A stretch of DNA of 64,000 bases from Pandoraea sp. PE-S2T-3 (GCF_002179965.1 NZ_NGUQ01000008.1:62001-126000), one strand, 5' to 3'. Shown: positions 44,282 to 53,607, counted from the stretch's first letter. Made by a program: numbers and translations. The notes: generated from the sequence alone by a model not told the origin.

Positions 44282-45439
44282 ATGCAAGCTCCCCTCATCG
44301 GCATCAACGGTGCCGGCATCGGCGGTCTGGCCGCCGCCATCGCGCTGATTCGTGCCGGTTTTCGTGTGCGCGTCTACGAACAGGCTGCGCAGTTCGCCCG
44401 CGTCGGCGCCGACATCAACCTGACGCCCAATGTCGTGCGGGCACTCGATGGTCTGGGTGTTGGCGAAGCCTTGCGCGAAACCGCTGCACAGCCGAGCCAT
44501 CGCATCAGCCGCACGTGGGATTCGGGTGAAGAGACCTCGCGACTGGAGATGGCACAGACGGCACAGACCAAATACGGCGCGCCGCAACTCACAATGCATC
44601 GCGCCGATTTGCTTCAGGCGCTGGAGCAGGCGGTGCCCGCAGAGAGCATCGCGCTGGGCAAGAAGCTTGTCGCCTTCGAAGCGCCGGGCGTTGGCGAGAC
44701 GGGCCGCATTCGGCTGAGCTTCGCCGACGGCACGCACGACGACGTGGATGTGCTCATCGGTGCCGACGGCATTCATTCGGTCGTGCGCACGGGCCTGTTC
44801 GGACCGGAATCGCCGGAATTCACGGGGGTGGTCGCCTATCGCGCGGTCGTCCCGGCGAACAAGCTGGGCGGCGTGCCGAATCTGGGCGCGTTCACCAAGT
44901 GGTGGGGGCCTGTCGCGTCGAGCCAGATCGTGACGTTTCCGCTCAATCTCGGCCGGGACATTTTCGTGTTCGCCACCACGGCGCAAGACAGTTGGACGCT
45001 GGAATCGTGGACCGCACCGGGCGACGTGCTGGAGTTGCGCGCGATGTATGCCGACTACCATCCCGAAGCTCGCGCGTTGCTCGATGCCTGCGACAGCGTG
45101 CTGAAGTCGGCGTTGTACGTGCGCGACCCGCTGCCGCAATGGTCGCGCGGCCGGGTTTCGCTGCTTGGCGATGCGTGTCACCCGATGATGCCGTTCATGG
45201 CGCAGGGGGCCGGTATGGCCATCGAAGACGCTGTGGTAATGTCTCGCCACCTTGCTGAAGTCGGCCCGAACGCCGATGCGGATGCACTGGCTGGCGCGCT
45301 CGCCCGTTACGAAGCGGCACGTCGCGAGCGCACTGCGCGCGTGCAGATCGGTTCACGCGGCAACCAGTGGCTCAAGGAAGGCGGCAACGCCGATTGGGTC
45401 TACGAATACGACGCGTGGCAAGTGCCGTTGGCCGCTTGA
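44282..45439 (+). CDS. FAD-dependent aromatic hydroxylase, salicylate/6-hydroxynicotinate type
   Basis: This single-component flavoprotein hydroxylase has INGAGIGGLAAAIALIRAGF as FAD motif, VYEQAAQFARVGADI after it, and VLIGADGIHSVVR in the middle. LLGDACHPMMPFMAQGAG is the second FAD block. The early pattern (YEQAxxFxRVGAxI...PNVVRAL) is shared with the 6-hydroxynicotinate 3-monooxygenase and salicylate 1-monooxygenase groups. The ATG at 44282 has AAAAGG 10 bases upstream, giving 385 aa. It is divergent from the porin and 75 bp before an IclR gene, so it likely hydroxylates an aromatic acid handled by the neighbouring operon. Confidence 0.87.
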   Translation: MQAPLIGINGAGIGGLAAAIALIRAGFRVRVYEQAAQFARVGADINLTPNVVRALDGLGVGEALRETAAQPSHRISRTWDSGEETSRLEMAQTAQTKYGAPQLTMHRADLLQALEQAVPAESIALGKKLVAFEAPGVGETGRIRLSFADGTHDDVDVLIGADGIHSVVRTGLFGPESPEFTGVVAYRAVVPANKLGGVPNLGAFTKWWGPVASSQIVTFPLNLGRDIFVFATTAQDSWTLESWTAPGDVLELRAMYADYHPEARALLDACDSVLKSALYVRDPLPQWSRGRVSLLGDACHPMMPFMAQGAGMAIEDAVVMSRHLAEVGPNADADALAGALARYEAARRERTARVQIGSRGNQWLKEGGNADWVYEYDAWQVPLAA

Positions 45440-45514
45440 GAAGCCGCTAACGCCAGCCGGTAACAGATCGTTGATCGCCCCTTCGTTTCGACACAACCAA
45501 ACGTACAGCACCGC

Positions 45515-46390
45515 ATGACGAAAGCAACGCCCGCCACCGCCCGTGATTCCAGCAATGCCAGCAATGTCAGCGCAGAGAGCGACGATCGCGACGCCACTCA
45601 GGCCGGGCTCATCACGCCGGTCATTCGTGCGCTCAAGCTCCTGCGCTTTGTGGCTGACAGTGGCTCGACGGCCAACATGAGCGAAGTGGGCCGGCGTATC
45701 GGTGTCAATCGCGTGACCGTCATGCGGCTGCTCGCCACGCTTGAGCATGAAGGTGTGCTTGAACCGCTGCCGCACGGCGGGCATCGGCTCGGTCTCGGCT
45801 TTCTCACACTTTCCGCTGCGGCGCTCGCAGGCGAGGATCATCTCGCCACGGCGCGCCGCGTACTCACGCGTGTGACCAGCGAGACCGGGTTATCCAGCTA
45901 CCTCACCGTGCTCGACGGCACGCAGGTGCGGTATCTGTTGTGCGAAACGCCTGCCCTGCCCCTCGTAAGCAATATCCGTGCGGGGAGTCGTGTCACCGCG
46001 CACCTGACCGCGCCGGGGCGATCGCTGCTTGCACACTTGAGTCCCGAGCGCCGCCGGGCCTTGCTTGGCCCCGAGCCGCTCGCGGCCGCAACAGCGCAGA
46101 GTGCGCGGACCTACGCGGCGCTGGACGCCCAATTGGCGCGCGACCGGGAAACCGGCTGTGCGTGGAGTCAGGATGGCTTCGAAGCCGGTATCGACGCGTG
46201 CGCGGCGGCGGTGCTCGATGCGCAGGGACGTCCGTTGGCTGCACTGAGTGTGGCGGGGCCGCGCTCGCTCGTGGGCACCGACACGCTCAGCCGGGAGCGT
46301 ACGGCGGCCGTGGTCAAATCTGGCGCAGCCGATCTCACCGTATTACTGGCAGACGCGCCAGCTTTTTTGGCGGCGGCGGAAAGAGCCTGA
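45515..46390 (+). CDS. IclR-family regulator beside the FAD hydroxylase
   Basis: This 291-aa regulator has an N-terminal tail, then a winged helix-turn-helix (MSEVGRRIGVNRVTVMRLLATLEHEGVLE) and an effector domain of about 180 residues. The domain includes VRYLLCETPALPLVSNI and GCAWSQDGFEAGIDACAAAVL. It lies 75 bp after the FAD hydroxylase gene and probably controls it through the palindrome at 44219. It is not closely similar in sequence to the other IclR protein at 37249, though both could act on related sites. Confidence 0.88.
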   Translation: MTKATPATARDSSNASNVSAESDDRDATQAGLITPVIRALKLLRFVADSGSTANMSEVGRRIGVNRVTVMRLLATLEHEGVLEPLPHGGHRLGLGFLTLSAAALAGEDHLATARRVLTRVTSETGLSSYLTVLDGTQVRYLLCETPALPLVSNIRAGSRVTAHLTAPGRSLLAHLSPERRRALLGPEPLAAATAQSARTYAALDAQLARDRETGCAWSQDGFEAGIDACAAAVLDAQGRPLAALSVAGPRSLVGTDTLSRERTAAVVKSGAADLTVLLADAPAFLAAAERA

Positions 46391-46736
46391 GTTTCAAGCC
46401 ATTGCATCGGTAACCTCACACCGCGGCGAGATCGCGCAAATACAGGGGAAACGACCGCCAGACCTTCCAACGGACTGGCCTCGGTCGCAACCCCTTTCAT
46501 TCCCTGACATCTTGTTTGACTAACTGTTTCGGCATGCCATACGATGTGCCGTCGCCGATGCCGTAATTTTCGGTAATTTGAAGCGGCGGCCTGTTGTCTC
46601 GCTCCGGTCCGTGGGCGGCTGCTACGATAGAACGAACATAGGCGCACCGCGTAGATGCGGCGTATCGAATACATAGCCGTCGCTAACGCTGAAGCGGCGA
46701 ACCAACGCGCGTAACGCGTATTGCGGCGAATCAAAC
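46391..46736. other. 346-bp interval with no clear feature
   Basis: I see no gene, RNA or strong palindrome here. It presumably holds the promoter of the outer-membrane barrel gene at 46737. Confidence 0.5.
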
Positions 46737-47738
46737 ATGAAAAACAAACCATGGTGGGTGCGCTCGGCATTGGCCGGCGTCGTCTGCGGTGCATCGGCTT
46801 TCGCACATGTCGCGCAGGCGCAGGAAGCCACCGTCTATGCCGGGGCCATGAACGCCCGCAACGACGACAACGCGCACACCTACTCGTGGGGCATGGATTA
46901 CCGGCAGGGGCTTGGCGAACACTTCGCCGCGAGCTTCACGTGGATGAACGAGGGCCACGTGCCCGATCATCACCGGGACGGCTTTGCGTTGCAGGTGTGG
47001 GCGCGTCAGGCCTTCTTCGACCGCCGCTTCGACGTTGCCGTAGGCGTTGGCCCGTATCGCTATTACGACACCGTGGCCGGCAATCGCGGCAAGCGCTATG
47101 AGGACGCCCACGGCTGGGGCGCCATGTTCTCGGCCACCGCCACGTACTATTTCGCGAGCCGCTGGTACGTGCAGGCGCGCGCCAACTATGTGCAATCGCC
47201 GTCGAGCATCAACACCGTTCAATACCTGCTTGGCGTGGGCTATCAGTTGGACAAGCCGTCGACGCCGGGCCCGGTCATCGGCAACATGGATCCGCCGGTG
47301 CCGACCGGCGACGTGCTGTCGGTGATGGCCGGGCTTTCGATCGTGAACAGTCTCGACTCGCAGAACGCGGCGGCGGAAGGCATCGAATACCGGCACGGGT
47401 TCGGCCGGTGGTTCGACGGCACGGTCTCGCTGATCAACGAAGGCCATAGCGACATCGGCAACCGTCAGGGCATTGCGGCGCAGGCGTGGATCAAGAACGA
47501 CTTCTTCAGCGATCGCTTTAGTCTCGGCCTCGGCTTCGGCCCCTATGTCACGTGGAACAAGTACAAGCAGAACCGATCGGCGGGTGGTGCGCAGAACGTC
47601 GTGGCCGGTCTGCTGACGATGAGCATGGCGTACCGGTTTGCCGATCATTGGGTCGGACGCCTCTCATGGAACCGCGTCGTAACCGGTTACGACCGCGACA
47701 GCGACATCTTCCTCGCAGGCGTCGGCTACAAGTTCTGA
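46737..47738 (+). CDS. outer-membrane beta-barrel protein with internal duplication
   Basis: The 333-aa protein has a signal peptide (MKNKPWWVRSALAG, ending AQAQ) and ends in aromatic F (GYKF). It consists of two related halves: MNEGHVPDHHRDGFALQVWARQ...FDVAVGVGPYRYYDT in the first matches LINEGHSDIGNRQGIAAQAW...FSLGLGFGPYVTWNKY in the second. Each half looks like a small 6-8-stranded barrel motif. I do not recognise a named family. A two-repeat barrel or a duplicated acyl-chain-binding OM protein are possibilities. The neighbours do not suggest a pathway. Confidence 0.78.
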   Translation: MKNKPWWVRSALAGVVCGASAFAHVAQAQEATVYAGAMNARNDDNAHTYSWGMDYRQGLGEHFAASFTWMNEGHVPDHHRDGFALQVWARQAFFDRRFDVAVGVGPYRYYDTVAGNRGKRYEDAHGWGAMFSATATYYFASRWYVQARANYVQSPSSINTVQYLLGVGYQLDKPSTPGPVIGNMDPPVPTGDVLSVMAGLSIVNSLDSQNAAAEGIEYRHGFGRWFDGTVSLINEGHSDIGNRQGIAAQAWIKNDFFSDRFSLGLGFGPYVTWNKYKQNRSAGGAQNVVAGLLTMSMAYRFADHWVGRLSWNRVVTGYDRDSDIFLAGVGYKF

Positions 47739-47750
47739 TCGCCCTGCTGC

Positions 47751-47775
47751 GCGCCGTCGCTTCTTCCGACGGCGC
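47751..47775. terminator. hairpin after the outer-membrane protein gene
   Basis: GCGCCGTCG and CGACGGCGC pair perfectly around a 7-base loop, 12 bp after the stop. There is no T-tract, so it may be a stabilising hairpin or a weak terminator. Confidence 0.45.
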
Positions 47776-48024
47776 TGCGACATCCTGTCGCACTCCTGTT
47801 AATTAACATCTTCATTAGAGTCGGCATTCGACTGATTCGAAAACGTCGACTGCCTTGAAACCCTTTCTGCATGCGGGTTTCGAGATGGCCCGTTATCTGC
47901 AATGCATTGTTGCGCCGCATGCGGTTACTCCTGCGACGTGGTCGTCCTACCTTAGAGGCGTAGGCGGTGCCGGACATTCAAGTGAGCCGGCCGACCACCA
48001 GACAATAAAGACAGGAGAAACATC

Positions 48025-48333
48025 ATGACCCGCACTCTTTCGCATCTGTTGATTGCCGCGACGTTGACTGTGGCAGCCGCACCGGCCGCATTTGCAGGCA
48101 CTGGCGGTAACGGCTATCCGAACGAAAACCTGTTCTGGCAATCGAGCGTGTATAGCGAAAAGCTGGCCGTGCCGAGCGCACAGGTTCGTCAGGAACTGAT
48201 CGAAGCCCAAGCGCAAGGCAAGCTCACGCAGACCGACAGTCAGTATCCGCAACTGAAGACTTACGGCCATTCGGTTGGGGCACGTGTCCAAGGCTCGACT
48301 GCACTGATAAATTCGACTTACGCTGGTAGTTAA
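48025..48333 (+). CDS. DUF4148 domain-containing periplasmic protein
   Basis: This short 102-aa protein has a Sec signal peptide (MTRTLSHLLIAATLTVAAAP then AFA). The DUF4148 core reads QVRQELIEAQAQGKL, with a YPQL motif after it. Such proteins are abundant in Burkholderiales, are exported, and have no proven function. The ATG at 48025 has AGGAGAAAC seven bases upstream. It appears monocistronic, and a strong terminator follows about 150 bp on. Confidence 0.9.
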   Translation: MTRTLSHLLIAATLTVAAAPAAFAGTGGNGYPNENLFWQSSVYSEKLAVPSAQVRQELIEAQAQGKLTQTDSQYPQLKTYGHSVGARVQGSTALINSTYAGS

Positions 48334-48480
48334 AGCCAGCCTCTCGCGTCGGCGCTGGTTGACGGCGCGAGGACACGCAAAGTTTGAAGCGTGCTCAAGC
48401 GGCAACCGGCGACGACGCTACGGCGGCCAGGACGATCGACTTCGGATCCTGTCCCGTAGCCCACCGCTCCCGGTGCCTCA

Positions 48481-48513
48481 CACCCCGCGTATTTCCGCGG
48501 GGTGTTTCTTTTT
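48481..48513 (+). terminator. rho-independent terminator after the DUF4148 gene
   Basis: CACCCCGCG (48481-48489) pairs perfectly with CGCGGGGTG (48496-48504) over a 6-base loop, followed by TTTCTTTTT. Confidence 0.9.
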
Positions 48514-48527
48514 GTGCGCCTGATAAA

Positions 48528-49229
48528 TCAGGTGGCGAAGTCGGCGAGATGGCGTTCGCCCAACGGCGTGACGCGTAGGGCACGTGGTTCGCGAGTGGGT
48601 TCAAGCCATTTGGCGTGCAGGCAGGTGGTGAGGAGTGCCGCGCCGAGTGCACCGCCGAGGTGGGGTTTGCGCTCGCTCCAGTCGGGGCAGGTGCAAGCGA
48701 AGCGACGGCGGCGGGCGCGGGCGGTGGTGAGGTCGACACCGAGGGCGGTGAGGCCGTTGACGCCCGAGTCGGTCAGTGCGACATCGCTGCCGTCGATGCG
48801 AAGCCAGCGACGCTCGCGCATGCGCGCGAACAGGTCGACGGCGACTTCCCCGGCAAGATGGTCGTAACAGGTGCGTGCGTGACGTAGCGGGGGCGGTGTT
48901 GCGCGGCTGACGGGGACCGGACGCGGGCGGAGTTCGCGTGTTGCCAATGCGGCACTCGCGAGCGCTTCGATGGCCGTGGCGGTTTCCGGCGTGGCGATGC
49001 GGAAATATCGGTGGCGTCCGCGGGCTTCTTGGGCGAGAACACCGCCGTCGACGAGACGGGCGAGATGGCCGCTGGCGCTGGAAGGAGAAAGCCCGGCAAC
49101 CAGTGCCAGTTCCCCCGCCGGGCGGGCCGAACCGTCCATCAATGCCCAGAGCATGGTCATGCGGCCCGCATCGGCGAGCAGGGATGCGAGTGAACTAACG
49201 CCAGGGGCGTAATCGCGGGTGAGGTCCAT
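48528..49229 (-). CDS. ArsR-type transcriptional regulator with C-terminal extension
   Basis: The 233-aa protein opens with an ArsR/SmtB-like winged helix (SLLADAGRMTMLWALMDG, LSPSSASGHLARLVDGGVL). Its C-terminal half carries a second domain (FARMRERRWLRIDGSDVALTD and a CTCPDWSERKPHLGG block) with cysteines that could form a sensor or metal site. The ATG at 49229 has ACGGAGCC upstream; 61 residues of in-frame sequence before it look non-coding. It is divergent from the cytochrome P450 gene, with 136 bp between starts, so it probably represses the P450/MFS module. Confidence 0.85.
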   Translation of the reverse strand: MDLTRDYAPGVSSLASLLADAGRMTMLWALMDGSARPAGELALVAGLSPSSASGHLARLVDGGVLAQEARGRHRYFRIATPETATAIEALASAALATRELRPRPVPVSRATPPPLRHARTCYDHLAGEVAVDLFARMRERRWLRIDGSDVALTDSGVNGLTALGVDLTTARARRRRFACTCPDWSERKPHLGGALGAALLTTCLHAKWLEPTREPRALRVTPLGERHLADFAT

Positions 49230-49365
49230 GGCGGGCTCCGTAGGAGAATATGCATCGCAGTATATGTCCGGTGCCGCGCTCGACACTTCAGTGCGTGATG
49301 AAACGTGCCACGCCGACAGAACAGAAAATGGCATCACTCTCTCGCCGCATATCGAAGGATGCACC

Positions 49366-50544
49366 ATGCACATCGACGACTCCCCCCCGACGAACGCCCT
49401 GACTGCCGTCACCCACCCCGATCCTTATCCGTACTACCGCGCGCTCGCGGCACAGCGGCCGTTCGACTTCGATGCGTCGCTCGGTATGTGGGTCGCCGCC
49501 GGGCCGGAGGCGCTCGTTGAGGTGCTGCGTCATCCGGCATGCGGCGTGCGGCCGGCGGGGGCGCTCGTGCCCGCTGCGCTCGCCTCTGGTGCGGCTGGAG
49601 AATGGTTTGGGCGGCTCGTTCGCATGAATGACGGTGCGGAACACATCACGCTCAAGCCGTGGCTCGCCACACAGCTTGCCTCACTGTCCGCCGACGCCCC
49701 AACGCTCGACCGACTCGGCTACGCCAGCGCCGCCGCGTACTCGGAAAAACTCGATGACTACGTCTTCCGCCAACCCATCTATGCACTCGCCGCTTGGCTT
49801 GGGGTTCCAGAATCGCAATGGGCCGACGTCTATGCGAACACCCACACCCTCGTCGCCGCAATGGCGGAATCGGCACGTCCTGCACCACGGGCCGAGGTCA
49901 TCGCCGACGGCCACCGCGCTGCGACGACGCTGAATGATTTCGCCCGCCAATGGCTCAGCACCGACAACGCACCCGATACTTGGCTTCAGCGCACCGCGAA
50001 TCTCGCCGCCCTTGAACCTGCGATTGACCCGCGTGCGCTGACGGCCAACATCGTGGGTCTGTTCACACAAACCCACGATGCCTGCGCAGGACTCGTCGCC
50101 AACGCGCTTCGCCGTCTGGCGCGCGCCGAACCGTCGACAACGGCAACCGAAGCGGGAACGCCAGCAGTCAACCGCCCCGCCACGCCCCCCCATCTCGCCA
50201 CGGCCATTGCCGCCGTCCGTGACGTCATCCGCTTCGACCCGCCCGTCCAGAACACGCGCCGCTTTCTGCACACCCCGGCGGTTATCTGCGAACGGCAACT
50301 AGCGCGGGGCGATGTCGTGCTGGTTGTACTCGCCGCCGCCCCAACACCGGTCAGCCCCGACGACACGGCATGGACGTTCGGGCACGGCGGACACGCATGC
50401 CCCGGCCGGTCTCCCGCCAGTACGCTCGCCGCCGTCGGCGTGCAAACGGTACTCGCCAGCGGACTCGACCTCGCTTTGCTAGCGTCAGGCACGTCATATC
50501 ACCCGCTCGGCAACGCCCGTATCGCACGCTTCGGGAATGACTGA
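49366..50544 (+). CDS. cytochrome P450 with variant ExxR motif
   Basis: The heme-binding loop FGHGGHACPGR is canonical, with C345 as thiolate ligand. The I-helix region reads FTQTHDACAGLVAN, in place of the usual AGxDT. The K-helix, normally ExxR, reads DVIR in AVRDVIRFDPPVQ, so the Glu is replaced by Asp. The length of 392 aa is normal for a soluble bacterial P450. The ATG at 49366 has GAAGGATG upstream. No ferredoxin gene is adjacent. It is divergent from the ArsR regulator and precedes an MFS exporter, hinting at oxidation and export of a hydrophobic compound. Confidence 0.87.
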   Translation: MHIDDSPPTNALTAVTHPDPYPYYRALAAQRPFDFDASLGMWVAAGPEALVEVLRHPACGVRPAGALVPAALASGAAGEWFGRLVRMNDGAEHITLKPWLATQLASLSADAPTLDRLGYASAAAYSEKLDDYVFRQPIYALAAWLGVPESQWADVYANTHTLVAAMAESARPAPRAEVIADGHRAATTLNDFARQWLSTDNAPDTWLQRTANLAALEPAIDPRALTANIVGLFTQTHDACAGLVANALRRLARAEPSTTATEAGTPAVNRPATPPHLATAIAAVRDVIRFDPPVQNTRRFLHTPAVICERQLARGDVVLVVLAAAPTPVSPDDTAWTFGHGGHACPGRSPASTLAAVGVQTVLASGLDLALLASGTSYHPLGNARIARFGND

Positions 50545-50552
50545 ATTCACGT

Positions 50553-50590
50553 GTTTTATCTGATGGAATTTATATTCCATCAGATAAAAC
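50553..50590. promoter_or_regulatory. perfect 17-bp inverted repeat between the P450 and MFS genes
   Basis: Both arms, GTTTTATCTGATGGAAT and its exact complement, flank a 4-base loop (TTAT). It begins 8 bp after the P450 stop and ends 136 bp before the MFS start. It is AT-rich and lacks a following T-tract, so it is either a large operator or an RNA hairpin that shapes read-through between the genes. Confidence 0.8.
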
Positions 50591-50726
50591 AGACTTCAAG
50601 AAACCCAACCCCTTTGTTTATAAGGCTCCCAGCCCAGCCGACGCCGATTTCCGCGATTTCGGGCACGATTACGCTTTCGCCGGTCGTGTCGCGCTGACTC
50701 ACCGGCAGTCTCGCCTCGCTGCCCTC

Positions 50727-52115
50727 ATGTCCGAAAACTATGCCGACGGCATGCCCATGCCCGCCCGGGTCTGGGCCATCGCGACCGTCATGCTCGCCAT
50801 CTCGCTTTCGGTGCTCGACAGCGCCATCGCCAACGTCGCCCTGCCGACCATCGCGCGCGACCTCAACGCCAGCCCCGCCACTTCGATCTGGATCGTCAAC
50901 GCGTACCAACTCGCGATCACGATCTCGCTGCTGCCGCTCGCCGCGCTCGGTGAAATCGTCGGTTACCGGCGCGTCTATACGGTCGGTCTGGCGCTCTTCA
51001 CGCTGGCGTCGCTGGCCTGTGCACTCTCCGACTCGCTCGTCACACTCACGCTCGCCCGCGTAGCCCAAGGCTTTGGCGCGGCCGGTATCATGAGCGTGAA
51101 CAGCGCGCTGGTGAAAATGATCTACCCGCGCGCGTGGTTCGGACGCGGTGTCGCCCTCAACTCCCTGATCGTCGCAGTGTCGTCAGCCGCCGGACCAACG
51201 CTCGCCGCCGGTATTCTCTCCATCGCCCACTGGCCGTGGCTGTTCGCCGTCAACGTGCCGCTCGGCATCATCGCGCTGGACATCGCCATGCGCTCGCTGC
51301 CCGACAGCATCCGCGCCTCCCACGCCTTCGACTGGACCGGTGCGCTGCTCAGCGCGCTCACCTTCGGGCTGCTCATCTCCGGCATCGACTCATTCGGCCA
51401 CGGTCAGGAACGCTGGCTCGTCGCCGTCGAACTCGTGGCCGCCGTCATCATCGGCACGATCTTCGTGCGGCGTCAGCGCACGCAACCCGTGCCGTTGCTG
51501 CCCGTCGACTTGTTGCGCATTCCGATCTTCGGCCTGTCGATCTGCACGTCGATGGCATCGTTCTGCGCCCAGATGCTCGCGTTCGTTGCGCTGCCCTTCT
51601 ATCTTCAGGATTCGCTTGGTTTCGACCACGTGCAGACCGGCCTGCTGATGACCGCATGGCCGCTGACCATCGTTGTGGTTGCGCCCGTCGCCGGACGTTT
51701 GCTCGAACACTACAAACCCGGCCTGCTCGGTGCGATCGGCATGGCGGCCTTCGCGCTCGGCCTGCTCGCGCTCGCCATGCTGCCCGCGCAGCCGCACTCG
51801 TGGGACATCGTCTGGCGCATGGCGTTGTGCGGTTTCGGCTTCGGTCTGTTCCAGTCGCCCAACAACTACGCGATGCTCACGGCCGCCCCCGCGCATCGCA
51901 GCGGTGGCGCCAGCGGCATGCTCGGCACAGCGCGCCTGACTGGGCAAACGACCGGCGCGGCGCTCGTCGCGCTTATCTTCAGCGTGGCCCCGCAAGGCTA
52001 TGGCACGCGTGCGGCGCTGTACGTCGCGGCAGTCTTCGCAGCCGTGGCCGCCGTGGTGAGCAGCCTGCGCACGCTGCCGGCCGCGCAGCCGCCCGCCAAA
52101 ACATCGCACGGTTGA
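50727..52115 (+). CDS. MFS drug/metabolite exporter, DHA2 (14-TM) type
   Basis: This 462-aa integral membrane protein has about 14 hydrophobic segments. The DHA2 mark LDSAIANVALPTIARDL lies in the first helix region, with LLPLAALGEIVGYRRVY after it. RVAQGFGAAGIMSVNSALV is the second conserved block. Such EmrB/QacA-like pumps export drugs or metabolites by proton antiport. It lies 182 bp after the P450 gene on the same strand, and may expel the P450 product. The ATG at 50727 is preceded by no strong Shine-Dalgarno. Confidence 0.9.
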   Translation: MSENYADGMPMPARVWAIATVMLAISLSVLDSAIANVALPTIARDLNASPATSIWIVNAYQLAITISLLPLAALGEIVGYRRVYTVGLALFTLASLACALSDSLVTLTLARVAQGFGAAGIMSVNSALVKMIYPRAWFGRGVALNSLIVAVSSAAGPTLAAGILSIAHWPWLFAVNVPLGIIALDIAMRSLPDSIRASHAFDWTGALLSALTFGLLISGIDSFGHGQERWLVAVELVAAVIIGTIFVRRQRTQPVPLLPVDLLRIPIFGLSICTSMASFCAQMLAFVALPFYLQDSLGFDHVQTGLLMTAWPLTIVVVAPVAGRLLEHYKPGLLGAIGMAAFALGLLALAMLPAQPHSWDIVWRMALCGFGFGLFQSPNNYAMLTAAPAHRSGGASGMLGTARLTGQTTGAALVALIFSVAPQGYGTRAALYVAAVFAAVAAVVSSLRTLPAAQPPAKTSHG

Positions 52116-52218
52116 AAGCCCTAACTGGCCGCGAGCGGGTCCTGAAGGTATTCTGGGACACTAAATTTGGCCGGCCGCCCGGCCGTGCTACACTGCCGAC
52201 CTTTTACGGCTCGCCTGC

Positions 52219-53487
52219 ATGAGCCGCAATGCCATGAGTTTCTGCGCCATCGATTTCGGCACTTCGAATTCAGCCGTCGCTGTACGCGACGGTGCCGCCA
52301 TGCGTCTGGTCGAGCTGGAAGCCGGCTACGGCACGCTGCCGACGGCCGTCTTCTTCAACGCCGACGAAGGTGGCCGCGCGACATTTGGCCGCCAGGCCGT
52401 CGCCGACTATATCGACGGCTACGACGGGCGCCTGATGCGCTCGCTCAAGAGCCTGCTCGGCTCCTCCCTCATCGAAAGCACCACCGATCTCGGCAACGGG
52501 TCGGCGATGCGCTATATCGACATCATTGCGACGTTCCTGCGTCACCTTCGCACGCACGCCATCAAGTCCGATGGCGACGACCTGCGCCAAGTGGTCATGG
52601 GCCGCCCGGTGTTCTTCGTCGATGACGATCCCCGCGCCGATGCCGCCGCACAACGCTCGCTCGAACAAAGCGCCCGCGACGTCGGCTTCAAGGACGTGCA
52701 TTTCCAGTTCGAGCCGATCGCGGCCGCCTTCGATTACGAATCGCGCCTGACCGAAGAGCAACAAGTGCTCGTCGTGGACATCGGCGGCGGTACCTCTGAC
52801 TTCTCGCTGGTGCGCGTAGGCCCGGACCGTGCCCAACGCCTCGAACGCAAGGACGACGTGCTCGCGCACCACGGCGTGCACATCGCCGGGACGGACTTCG
52901 ATCGCCGCATCGAACTCGCCACAATCCTGCGTGAAATCGGCTACAAGGCCCTCGGCCCGGATGGCAAGGAAGTGCCGAACCGCATCTACTTCGATCTGGC
53001 CACGTGGCACCTGATCAACACCGTCTATACGCCCAAGCGCGTCGGTGAACTGGCTCTGACGGCGCACCTGTACGCCGACCCGGTCCACCATCGCCGCCTG
53101 ATGCGCACGGTGGACCAACGCCTCGGTCATGCGCTGGTCGGTCATGCGGAAGATGCCAAGATTGCCGTGGCTGCCGGCGGTGAGACGCGTATCGACCTCG
53201 CCGTCATCGAGCGCGAACTCGGTGTGGCCTTCTCGGAAGCGGGACTGGTCGACGCGGTGAGCGACGAAATCGCCAGCATCACGGCGGGTGCCGTGCACAC
53301 GGCATCGCTTGCCGGACTGCGCGCGGAAGACGTCGATGCGCTGTACTTCACCGGCGGCTCGACGGGGCTGCGCTGCCTGTCGGGCGCCATGTGCGCAGCG
53401 TTCCCGAACGCGACGCCGGTCTTCGGCGACCGCCTCGCCAGCGTGGCGCTCGGCCTCGGCATTCACGCGAAGCGCGTGTTTTCGTAA
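52219..53487 (+). CDS. Hsp70-family protein (YegD-like)
   Basis: The 422-aa protein is an actin-fold ATPase domain without the DnaK substrate-binding domain, as in YegD. AIDFGTSNSAVAV is the phosphate-1 loop, VVDIGGGTSDFSLV the phosphate-2 loop, and FTGGSTGLR the adenosine motif. The ATG at 52219 gives MSRNAMSF; MSF at 52234 is an alternative. It stands alone between the MFS gene and a terminator. A chaperone-like or protein-quality role is expected from the family, but no partner is evident. Confidence 0.9.
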   Translation: MSRNAMSFCAIDFGTSNSAVAVRDGAAMRLVELEAGYGTLPTAVFFNADEGGRATFGRQAVADYIDGYDGRLMRSLKSLLGSSLIESTTDLGNGSAMRYIDIIATFLRHLRTHAIKSDGDDLRQVVMGRPVFFVDDDPRADAAAQRSLEQSARDVGFKDVHFQFEPIAAAFDYESRLTEEQQVLVVDIGGGTSDFSLVRVGPDRAQRLERKDDVLAHHGVHIAGTDFDRRIELATILREIGYKALGPDGKEVPNRIYFDLATWHLINTVYTPKRVGELALTAHLYADPVHHRRLMRTVDQRLGHALVGHAEDAKIAVAAGGETRIDLAVIERELGVAFSEAGLVDAVSDEIASITAGAVHTASLAGLRAEDVDALYFTGGSTGLRCLSGAMCAAFPNATPVFGDRLASVALGLGIHAKRVFS

Positions 53488-53524
53488 GCCACGCCGCAGC
53501 AACAGAGACGGCGACATCGCAAAG

Positions 53525-53560
53525 AAAAAGCGCGCAACCTCACGGTCTGCGCGCTTTTTT
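53525..53560. terminator. bidirectional terminator between Hsp70 and GntP genes
   Basis: AAAAAGCGCGC (53525-53535) pairs with GCGCGCTTTTT (53549-53559) across a 13-base loop, so A/T runs flank both sides and the element can serve both converging genes. Confidence 0.88.
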
Positions 53561-53607
53561 CATGGCTGGCAATGCCAGCGTCTCAGCCCGTCATGCGGGC
53601 CGAAGCA

